Assembly: GCA_023445445.1 (NCBI GenBank)
Contig: JAEXLD010000112.1
Coordinates: 44,926 to 108,925, forward strand
Reading direction: 5' to 3'
Source of the DNA: Bacillota bacterium
GTDB lineage: Bacteria; Bacillota; Clostridia; Clostridiales; Clostridiaceae
Length of the DNA stretch: 64,000 nucleotides
Shown here piece after piece: positions 57,645-64,000 of the stretch (its first letter is position 1; every line of letters starts with the position of its first letter). A program made the position numbers and the translations under genes. The notes beneath the pieces were generated by a model. That model searched no databases. It was not told the DNA's origin and saw only the letters and a program-made list of their open reading frames with translations.

Positions 57645-59027
57645 ATGGATAAAATAAACTTGTTTGAAATTGATATAAACATTGCTAGAAAGTTAGGAAT
57701 TAATAAAATTAAGGAAAACTGTATTTTACCAATAAAAGCTTCAGAGAAAGAAATATTTATACTTTCAAATAAGGAATTTTTAGAAAATATAGATGAAATT
57801 GAGTTTATATTTAACAAAAAGGTAAATTTACTTGAAGCTAGTTGTGAATATATTTTAGACTTAATCTACAAGGTATTTTTAGGAACAGAAGAAAAACTAT
57901 TAGATATAGTATTATCTAAAGGAATTATAGAAAGAGCTTCAGATATACATTTTGAACCAGTAAGAGAAGAAGTTCTAATAAGGATAAGAATAGATGGAGT
58001 ATTAGTACCCTTTGCAAAGATTAAATATGACGAATACCAAAGGCTACTATCTAAAATTAAAATTATAGGAAATATGGATATTACAGAACGAAGAAGGCCT
58101 CAAGACGGCAAAGCACTTATAAAACTAAATGAGAAGGAATATGATTTAAGATTATCAACTATTCCAATTATTTATGGAGAGAAATTAGTTATTAGAATTT
58201 TATACGGAGAAATTTTTGAACATGATATAAGTAAGATTAATATGAGTAATTATCAAAGGGAAAAATTAAACAAAATAATATCTCTAAAAAATGGACTTAT
58301 TTTAATTAATGGACCAACTGGAAGTGGCAAATCAACGACTTTATATTCTATATTAAGGGAAATAAATAAAAATGAAATTAATATAACAACATTAGAGGAT
58401 CCGGTAGAAGTTATGATAGAAGGAATAAACCAAGTAAGCTTAAATAAAAAAGCAAATATTACATTTTCTACTGGACTTAGAAGCATATTAAGGCAAGATC
58501 CAGATGTAATTATGATTGGTGAAATAAGAGATGAAGAAACGGCAAATATGGCAGTAACAGCATCTCTAACAGGACATAAAGTTTATTCTACAATTCACAC
58601 CAAAACCCCTAAAGAGGTTTATTTTAGGTTAGAGGATATGGGAGTAAAATCTTATTTAATACGTGATTCTTTAATAGGAATTATTTCTCAAAGATTAGTT
58701 AGAGTGTTATGTGAAAAATGTAAAGTAATTGATAAAAATATTAATTTTAATGGAAAAAAAGTTAACCTTTATAGATCAAATGGGTGCTCTTATTGTAATT
58801 ATTCTGGATATAAGGGAAGGAAATCAGTTAGTTCAGTGGTTCATATAGATAAGAATATAAAAGAAATAATTTCAAATATTTACCAGGAAATAAAAGAATT
58901 AAGTAATGAAGAAATGATAGTAAATCTTAGTTATTTACTTGAAAAAGGATATATTTCTTGCGATGACTATAACAACTTTTTACTAGAAGAGGACTTAAAC
59001 TATGATGAAAATAAAATTATTTTATAA
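57645..59027 (+). CDS. Type IV pilus/type II secretion assembly ATPase (GspE/PilB family)
   Basis: The 460-residue ATPase has Walker A GPTGSGKSTTLYSIL (about residue 224), an Asp box (TTLEDPVEVMI), Walker B RQDPDVIMIGEIRDEETA (about 285-302) and a His box (THTK-like STIHTKTP). A tetracysteine zinc site, CEKC and CSYC, lies at about 363-388. The N-terminal domain is short relative to PilB. It powers polymerisation of pilin subunits at the inner membrane. AAAAGGTGA precedes the ATG. It starts a nine-gene operon. Confidence 0.92.
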   Translation: MDKINLFEIDINIARKLGINKIKENCILPIKASEKEIFILSNKEFLENIDEIEFIFNKKVNLLEASCEYILDLIYKVFLGTEEKLLDIVLSKGIIERASDIHFEPVREEVLIRIRIDGVLVPFAKIKYDEYQRLLSKIKIIGNMDITERRRPQDGKALIKLNEKEYDLRLSTIPIIYGEKLVIRILYGEIFEHDISKINMSNYQREKLNKIISLKNGLILINGPTGSGKSTTLYSILREINKNEINITTLEDPVEVMIEGINQVSLNKKANITFSTGLRSILRQDPDVIMIGEIRDEETANMAVTASLTGHKVYSTIHTKTPKEVYFRLEDMGVKSYLIRDSLIGIISQRLVRVLCEKCKVIDKNINFNGKKVNLYRSNGCSYCNYSGYKGRKSVSSVVHIDKNIKEIISNIYQEIKELSNEEMIVNLSYLLEKGYISCDDYNNFLLEEDLNYDENKIIL

Positions 59028-60054
59028 TAAATATAATTATAATGATTTATCATTAATATCTGGAAATATTGCTATGTTGTATAAAGAAGGAATATCAATG
59101 CTTATTATTATGGAGTTACTTAATGAATTACCAATAAGTAAGTATTATAAAGAAAGTTTAATTAAGTGTAAAAGTTATATTTTAGAGGGAAAATCCTTAG
59201 AAGAATGTTTTAAGAACTTTCCAAACCTTTATCCAGACTTTTTTATAGGGATGCTTACTATGGGAGAAAAAAGTGGAAACTTATATAAAGTATTAAAAGG
59301 ATTAGAGGATTATTGCAACAAAATTATATTTATTAAAAGTACTGTAAAAAATGTTCTTTCTTATCCATTATTAATTATAATTTCTTCAATATGTTTGTTT
59401 GTATTTATAGTACTTTTTACAATACCAATACTATATGATTTCTTTATTAGCTTAGGAAGTACCGTTCCTTACATATGCAAGCTATCTTATGATCTTTCTA
59501 ATTATATTAAAGAAAATCCAGGTTTATCAATAATTTATATCTTTAATTATTTATTTTTACTACCTTGGTTTTTAGGTAAGTATTATCTTAAAAACATCTT
59601 TAGAAGATTAATTAACAAAATTCCTGTTTATAATGATTTTATTGAGTATACATTTATTTTATTGTTATCTATTATATTAAAAAGCGGAGTTAATCTATCA
59701 GAAGGACTTATATATGCAGCAAAAAGCTTTAAAATTAAGGACTTAAAAGAAAGGTTTGATTATTTAAATTTAAGTATTTTAAATGGAAATTCCATATCTA
59801 ATAGTTTAGAGAATAAAGGTAGCTACTCTAAGTATACAATTTCTATTGTAAAGTTGGGGGAAGAGGGAGGATCTATAGATGAAAGATTAGATTCATTATC
59901 CTTATATTTAGAGAAAAAACTAATATCAAAAATAAATATAGGAATAGCTTTATTGCAGCCAGCATCGGTTATATTTATGGGAGGATTTGTTATTACATTT
60001 TTAGTTATCTTTATACTTCCATTATTTTCTGCAATGTTTGAGGTAGGTTTTTAA
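59002..60054 (+). CDS. Type IV pilus/type II secretion platform protein (GspF/PilC family)
   Basis: The 350-residue membrane protein has two T2SF domains (about 15-130 and 210-330) separated by hydrophobic helices, with a third near the C terminus. The family motif MGEKSGNL lies near residue 90 and LGEEGGSIDERL near residue 288, the expected internal repeat. It anchors the ATPase to the membrane. Its ATG lies 26 bases inside the end of the ATPase gene, so the two are coupled. Confidence 0.9.
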   Translation: MMKIKLFYNKYNYNDLSLISGNIAMLYKEGISMLIIMELLNELPISKYYKESLIKCKSYILEGKSLEECFKNFPNLYPDFFIGMLTMGEKSGNLYKVLKGLEDYCNKIIFIKSTVKNVLSYPLLIIISSICLFVFIVLFTIPILYDFFISLGSTVPYICKLSYDLSNYIKENPGLSIIYIFNYLFLLPWFLGKYYLKNIFRRLINKIPVYNDFIEYTFILLLSIILKSGVNLSEGLIYAAKSFKIKDLKERFDYLNLSILNGNSISNSLENKGSYSKYTISIVKLGEEGGSIDERLDSLSLYLEKKLISKINIGIALLQPASVIFMGGFVITFLVIFILPLFSAMFEVGF

Positions 60055-60545
60055 TGAAAAAGGGATATACATTACTTGAACTAATAATAGTCTTATCTAT
60101 AATCACTATTTTTTCTTCTATAGTGGCTATGAATATTGGAAAAGTTAAAGATAGACTAAATGAAATTAAACTTAGAAATTTAGAAGCAGAAGTTAAATCC
60201 TTATTGAGTTTTGGAAAATCATATTGCCGTAAAAATAAAGTTAAAGGGAAAATAATAATAGGAGAAGATAAAAAAACTATAGTATTTGAGGTTCATGATT
60301 TGACTTCACCAATTACTAAAAAAATTGTTTTAGAAGATGATTTTGAAGTAATAAGCAACTTGAAGATTTCTCGCAATTTAAATCAAGATTCAAGCAATAT
60401 AACTGATGAAGGATTTATTAAATCATCAGGTACTATAACTATTACTGGTGGTAATAAGAGAATTGAAATTACTATTAGCGTAGGGAATGATATTATAAGA
60501 AGTCCAATAATAAATGATGAAGCAGAGGGTGATATTGTAGAATGA
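60054..60545 (+). CDS. Type IV pilin-like protein 1 (possible major pseudopilin)
   Basis: The 163-residue protein starts with a class III signal: MKKG then YTLLELIIVLSIITIF, cleaved after Gly4, with the conserved Glu at mature position 5. A hydrophobic helix is followed by a coiled and beta-rich body, as in GspG/GspH-type subunits. Its ATG overlaps the platform-protein stop (TAATG), and the next pilin overlaps its stop by four bases. Confidence 0.88.
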   Translation: MKKGYTLLELIIVLSIITIFSSIVAMNIGKVKDRLNEIKLRNLEAEVKSLLSFGKSYCRKNKVKGKIIIGEDKKTIVFEVHDLTSPITKKIVLEDDFEVISNLKISRNLNQDSSNITDEGFIKSSGTITITGGNKRIEITISVGNDIIRSPIINDEAEGDIVE

Positions 60546-60991
60546 AAAAAGGTAGTACTTTAGTAGAAGTTGTTATATCCTTGGCGATTTTATTAATTGC
60601 ATTAACTTTAAGTACACAAATTTTTTCTCTATCATCAAAATCTATACTAGTAAGAAAAAGTAAGGAAAAAGCTAATAGGGTAAGTTATGCTATAGAAAAA
60701 GAAATAAAATATAATATAAAGTCTAAGGATATAAAGGATTCTCTTGTAAACAATAAATTATCATTAAAGTATGAGGAAAATATTTTAGAAAGATTATTAA
60801 CAGAACCTCTTTTATCTTTAGAAAGAGAAAATATAATATCAAGAAGAAATATAATTGTTGTTGAGAAAAAAGAAGATAAATCGGTAGAAGAATCTTATGA
60901 AATATATATTTTTAAAATTACCATCTATGATTCAAATGGAGGTATATTAAATGAAAGGGAATTTATTAAGTCCTATTGGATGGAAATTTAA
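60542..60991 (+). CDS. Type IV pilin-like protein 2 (GspI-like minor subunit)
   Basis: The 149-residue protein starts MKKG then STLVEVVISLAILLIAL, a prepilin signal with Glu5 retained and the short V-E-V form typical of GspI/PilV-like minor subunits. The rest is charged and rich in lysine. It overlaps its upstream neighbour by ATGA and its downstream neighbour by 41 bases, an unusually long overlap. Confidence 0.85.
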   Translation: MKKGSTLVEVVISLAILLIALTLSTQIFSLSSKSILVRKSKEKANRVSYAIEKEIKYNIKSKDIKDSLVNNKLSLKYEENILERLLTEPLLSLERENIISRRNIIVVEKKEDKSVEESYEIYIFKITIYDSNGGILNEREFIKSYWMEI

Positions 60992-61463
60992 GAAGAAAAA
61001 ATTAGGATTTACATTAATAGAATTAAATGTTTCAATGTTAATTCAATTAATAGTATTAACATTAGCACTTAATTCCTTTATCTTAATCATTAAAAACTAC
61101 TCAGTACTGTTAAACAATTCTAAAAATCAAGACCATTTTGATGATGCTATTTTAAATATAGAAAGACTATTAACAGGATATATGATTGAATCTATTAACA
61201 TAAAAGAAAATCCATTAAATAATAATGGATTAATAGAAATTAACTACAGAATTCATAATGATAAAGATGACATAAATAAAAAAGAGATAAAGTTTGATTC
61301 AAATAAGGGGAAAATTATTTTACAAACACATAAAAACGACTTAAAAATAGGTACTAATATTATAATGCTTGATGTTTCAAGTTTTAATATTATAAAAAAA
61401 GGTGAAGTTTATTATTTAAAAATTACTAATAAAAATAATGATATGAGGATAATTTGTTTATGA
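60951..61463 (+). CDS. Type IV pilin-like protein 3 (GspJ-like minor subunit)
   Basis: The 170-residue protein has a longer leader of about 19 residues (MKGNLLSPIGWKFKKKKLG) and then the prepilin motif FTLIELNVSMLIQLIVL with Glu5. A TGGAGGT site eight bases upstream supports ATG 60951 even though it lies inside the previous gene. The long leader and size suit GspJ/PilW-like subunits. It overlaps the next gene slightly. Confidence 0.8.
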   Translation: MKGNLLSPIGWKFKKKKLGFTLIELNVSMLIQLIVLTLALNSFILIIKNYSVLLNNSKNQDHFDDAILNIERLLTGYMIESINIKENPLNNNGLIEINYRIHNDKDDINKKEIKFDSNKGKIILQTHKNDLKIGTNIIMLDVSSFNIIKKGEVYYLKITNKNNDMRIICL

Positions 61464-61840
61464 CAAAGAAAAGAAAAGCCTTTGCATATATACAAAGTTT
61501 AATAGTCTTTATGCTTGTAATACTAATAGTAAGTATTTCTATTACTTTAATTAATTATAACTATTTAAAAGCTAATACATTTAAAAGTTATTCAGATAAA
61601 AAAGCCATTACTATAGAGGAAGAATTAATCTTAAAGGAAATTAATAAAAGTGATTACGAAACAAAACTATCTAATAAGTATGGAAATTATGAATTTCTAG
61701 AACTAAATAGAGAGTTCTATTTAGTTAGAAATGGAAGAAATACAAAGGCATATTTACTACTTGAAATAAAAGAAAAAGGTGGTAAAAAATATTTAGTTCC
61801 AACTTGTTATAAAACAGAGGATATTGTTATAGGAAAATAA
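61460..61840 (+). CDS. Pilin-like protein with degenerate prepilin motif (GspK/PilX position)
   Basis: This protein of about 127 residues begins MTKKRKAFAYIQSLIVFMLVILIVSI. A basic start and long hydrophobic helix fit a minor pilin, but Gln replaces the usual Glu5 and Ala precedes the presumed cleavage point, which resembles GspK-type subunits lacking Glu5. Processing is therefore uncertain. It overlaps the preceding gene by four bases. Confidence 0.65.
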   Translation: MTKKRKAFAYIQSLIVFMLVILIVSISITLINYNYLKANTFKSYSDKKAITIEEELILKEINKSDYETKLSNKYGNYEFLELNREFYLVRNGRNTKAYLLLEIKEKGGKKYLVPTCYKTEDIVIGK

Positions 61841-61862
61841 AAATATTTTGGAGGTCATAAGA

Positions 61863-62483
61863 GTGATTAGTAATATTGTTGTATATAGACAAAAATATTA
61901 TTATAAGGGAATAGAATTTAGTAAGTCTGATATAACTTCTTTACTTACGAAAATAAGTAAAAACAGAAGGATTATTTTATGCTCTGAAAATATTTTAATA
62001 AAAAAATACAAGTGTTCTACTAAAAGTATTGATAAATTTATTAGCAATAAAATATTTGAGGACTTTTCAAATAGGGATAATCTTTTATTTCATTTTGAAA
62101 TTGATAAAGAAAATAAAAGAGTTTATTTATACTCAATAAGAAATAATATTAGGGATTTATATGAAACTGCAAAAGATTTAAGAGTTGAATTACTTGAATT
62201 TAAAATTAGAACCTTTGTAAAAAGTAAACTGAAAAATATTAAGGAAATGCTAGTATTATATAGGTTTAAGGAAATCAATTATCTATTAAAAATTTATAAT
62301 GATTTAATTGTAGATATAATTTCAACTATAGATATAAGTGAAGTAAAAGAGTATTTAAGTGAAGAAGAAAATGAAAACATTGTATTAGTAAAAGACGAAA
62401 ATTATAAAGAGTTAGAAGACATATATTTTAATTATGCTATAGATTTAGGAGTTGATGTATATGAAAAAATATGTAAGGAATAA
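61863..62483 (+). CDS. Uncharacterised protein of the pilus operon (PilM position)
   Basis: The 206-residue protein shows no clear membrane helix, P loop or FtsA/PilM actin-fold motif that I can name. It is rich in lysine and isoleucine and lies where pilM occurs in type IV pilus operons, before a pilN-like and a pilO-like gene. It is much shorter than PilM (around 350 residues). GTG 61863 follows TGGAGGTCA; an upstream TTG at 61848 would include that site. It overlaps the next gene by 23 bases. Confidence 0.6.
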   Translation: MISNIVVYRQKYYYKGIEFSKSDITSLLTKISKNRRIILCSENILIKKYKCSTKSIDKFISNKIFEDFSNRDNLLFHFEIDKENKRVYLYSIRNNIRDLYETAKDLRVELLEFKIRTFVKSKLKNIKEMLVLYRFKEINYLLKIYNDLIVDIISTIDISEVKEYLSEEENENIVLVKDENYKELEDIYFNYAIDLGVDVYEKICKE

Positions 62484-62874
62484 GAATTTTATTCCTAATA
62501 ATTTCATTAATAAACTAGAAAAATCTTCTAATGAAAATAATAATAAACTAATTCTATTATTATTAATTGTGAATATATTAATAATTCCTAATTCTATTTC
62601 TAAAATATCTAATGAATTAAAAAGCGATAGATCAGTTCCTGCTTCCAATATACATAATAATACTAATGAAATCAGTAAAAATATAAATAATGATAAATTG
62701 ATTTTATTACTTAATTCTATTGGTAATATAAAAAAGATTAAAATAGACAATAATAGAGGCTTTATTGAAGTAGATTCTATGGAGGAAGTATATAATATAG
62801 AAGATAAAAAGGAATTTAAAATAAAATCTGTAGATATTAAAGAAAATACATTATCTATTGAGGTGGAGCTATGA
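62461..62874 (+). CDS. PilN-like small membrane protein
   Basis: The protein of about 137 residues has a basic cytoplasmic start, one hydrophobic helix at about 28-43 (LILLLLIVNILIIPN), a spacer and a short folded domain near the C terminus. This bitopic layout and its order fit PilN, which links cytoplasmic PilM to the pilus alignment complex, but sequence similarity is not evident. ATG 62461 is preferred for its AGGAG spacing; ATG 62455 is an alternative. Confidence 0.5.
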   Translation: MKKYVRNKNFIPNNFINKLEKSSNENNNKLILLLLIVNILIIPNSISKISNELKSDRSVPASNIHNNTNEISKNINNDKLILLLNSIGNIKKIKIDNNRGFIEVDSMEEVYNIEDKKEFKIKSVDIKENTLSIEVEL

Positions 62875-63242
62875 AAAAGAAATATATAATATATATTCTT
62901 ATAGTACTTGTTAGCTTTTTACAATGTTATATTCTATTGATATATAGTAAAGATATAAAAGATTCCAATATAGTAAATACGGAAGTAGAGGGTATAAGTG
63001 TAAGCAAAAATGTGAAAAATATAAAGGATATAAGAAAAGATTTTATTAATTATAAGACTGTAACTATTTTAAGTTATAATAAGTTGGAAGATGGAAGCTG
63101 GAAAATCAAATGTTTATTAAATGGGAATAAAAAAGATGTCTTAAATGATATTGAAAAAATAAAATATTATGAAATAATTGATTATAACTTAAGTTATGAA
63201 AAAAATAATCTTTTAATAGAAGCAAATCTTATATATAAATAA
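62871..63242 (+). CDS. PilO-like small membrane protein
   Basis: The 123-residue protein has a lysine-rich start, one membrane helix (YIIYILIVLVSFLQCYILLIY, about 5-25; given here as landmarks) and a small alpha-beta domain (IKDIRKDFINYKTVTIL to the end) similar in layout to the ferredoxin-like fold of PilO/GspM. The start overlaps the preceding stop as ATGA. It is the last gene of the operon; efp follows after 125 bases. Confidence 0.5.
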   Translation: MKKKYIIYILIVLVSFLQCYILLIYSKDIKDSNIVNTEVEGISVSKNVKNIKDIRKDFINYKTVTILSYNKLEDGSWKIKCLLNGNKKDVLNDIEKIKYYEIIDYNLSYEKNNLLIEANLIYK

Positions 63243-63367
63243 TTGCATTTATTTGTGAATTTTGATAAAATATTTTTGTTATGTCATAAACAATGTTGAA
63301 ATTATGACTATTTAGTTACTTAAAGAGTTATACTAAATATGTAATAAAGTTTTTGGAGGGATATTTA

Positions 63368-63925
63368 ATGATATCAGCAGGAGATTTAAGAAAAGGTACT
63401 ACTTTCGAGCATGAAGGACAAGTTTATACAGTTATAGAATTCTTACACGTTAAACCTGGTAAAGGTGCAGCTTTCGTAAGAACTAAACTTAGAAATGTAA
63501 TTTCTGGTGGAGTTACTGATACTACTTTCAATCCTACAACTAAGCTTCAAGAAGCAGTAATAGAAAGAAAAGAAATGCAATACCTTTACTCAGATGGAGA
63601 ATTATACTACTTCATGGATCAAGAAACTTTTGAACAAATACCTTTAAACTATGAGAAAGTTGAAGACGCTATAAAGTTTATCAAAGAAAATATGTTTGCA
63701 GTAATTAAGTTCTACAAGGGAGAGGCTTTCTCAGTTGAAGCTCCAAATTTTGTTGAATTATTAATAACACAAGCAGATCCTGGAATAAAGGGAAATACAG
63801 CTACAAATGCTATGAAACCTGCTACATTAGAAACAGGTGCAATTGTTAACGTTCCTATGTTTGTAAATGAAGGGGACGTAATCAGAGTAGACACTAGAAC
63901 TGGTGAATACATGGAAAGAGTATAA
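63368..63925 (+). CDS. efp: Elongation factor P
   Basis: The 185-residue protein has the three OB-like domains of EF-P, which helps ribosomes make Pro-Pro bonds. The KOW-like N domain contains the loop [17 protein letters not shown] with the tip lysine (about residue 32) that is modified in other bacteria. The C-terminal signature [23 protein letters not shown] is intact (last part [12 protein letters not shown]). ATG 63368 follows TTTGGAGGG. In clostridia efp commonly lies near pilus-type or comG-type genes, as here. Confidence 0.97.
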   Translation: MISAGDLRKGTTFEHEGQVYTVIEFLHVKPGKGAAFVRTKLRNVISGGVTDTTFNPTTKLQEAVIERKEMQYLYSDGELYYFMDQETFEQIPLNYEKVEDAIKFIKENMFAVIKFYKGEAFSVEAPNFVELLITQADPGIKGNTATNAMKPATLETGAIVNVPMFVNEGDVIRVDTRTGEYMERV

Positions 63926-63930
63926 TAAAC

Positions 63931-63960
63931 AAAAGCTAAGTTTTTACTTAGCTTTTATTT
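63931..63960 (+). terminator. Terminator of efp
   Basis: AAAAGCTAAG (63931-63940) and CTTAGCTTTT (63947-63956) form the stem, followed by ATTT. A GGGTATAAT box (core 63980-63985) near the window end may belong to the next gene. Confidence 0.8.
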
Positions 63961-64000
63961 ATAATTTTGAATAATTGGGTATAATTTAAATAGATTATTT

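Noticed and set aside
62445..62750. Minus-strand 101-codon open frame within the pilus operon
   Set aside because: It is antisense to the PilN-like gene, which has a proper start and overlap with neighbours.

Overview
The window is a very AT-rich, gene-dense chromosomal segment from a spore-forming low-GC Firmicute. The sporulation genes (alpha/beta SASP, YtxC-like, SpoVD-type PBP, SpoVE/FtsW-type), the strong GGAGG ribosome binding sites, frequent TTG and GTG starts, and the gene neighbourhoods (YsgA-like methylase/T-box/pheST, zapA/mutS2, mraZ cluster, YggS/SepF/YggT/YlmH/DivIVA) point to Clostridium sensu stricto. The species cannot be fixed from sequence reading alone. Almost everything is housekeeping core. 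No plasmid, prophage, CRISPR array or defence island is visible, and the only mobile-element trace is a short transposase-like relic near 56.85 kb.

Layout. 0-5.6 kb: SASP, a methyltransferase with Hsp33, one tRNA-Cys, an HD hydrolase, a DUF6873 protein, a YtxC-like sporulation gene, then a structured attenuator leader with rpmI-rplT. 5.6-12.2 kb: KtrB/KtrA potassium uptake, a SpoU-type methylase, and a Phe T-box controlling pheS-pheT. 12.3-22 kb: DUF368/PopT, a long ZapA, a U32 protein, a small membrane-protein gene broken by one in-frame TGA, mutS2, DUF523, an unknown helical protein and a VanY-type peptidase. 22-28 kb: a PLP amino-acid decarboxylase (minus strand), L25/Ctc, a phosphohexomutase and a TPR protein. 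27.7-33 kb: a surface-polysaccharide block (WecG/TagA, MurJ, two glycosyltransferases) and a cyclodeaminase-family protein, facing a PdaA-like deacetylase. 34-50.2 kb: YchF, then the division and cell-wall cluster mraZ-rsmH-ftsL-PBP-murE-murF-mraY-ftsW/spoVE, ftsQ with DUF881-sbp-DUF881, and yggS-sepF-yggT-ylmH-divIVA. 50.2-56.6 kb: RluD-type synthase, PyrR, a THUMP methylase, RqcH, DapF and a lipoprotein. 56.6-57.6 kb: decayed DNA. 57.6-63.3 kb: a compact type IV pilus/pseudopilus operon of nine genes. 63.4-63.9 kb: efp.

How the parts work together. MurE with a DNPR motif and DapF indicate meso-diaminopimelate peptidoglycan. PopT, MurJ, MraY and the SEDS/PBP pair cover lipid-carrier recycling, lipid II synthesis and flipping, and polymerisation. 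Several translation genes carry visible RNA-level control (rpmI leader, Phe T-box). The cell-wall cluster carries a textbook three-repeat MraZ operator.

The most noteworthy non-standard signals are a perfect Shine-Dalgarno separated from the mraY start by a hairpin, a yggT gene whose only well-placed start is AUA, the direct joining of an L20-type leader to rpmI with no infC or thrS, and the small pilus-like operon. I do not see a clear-cut novel defence or biosynthetic system.
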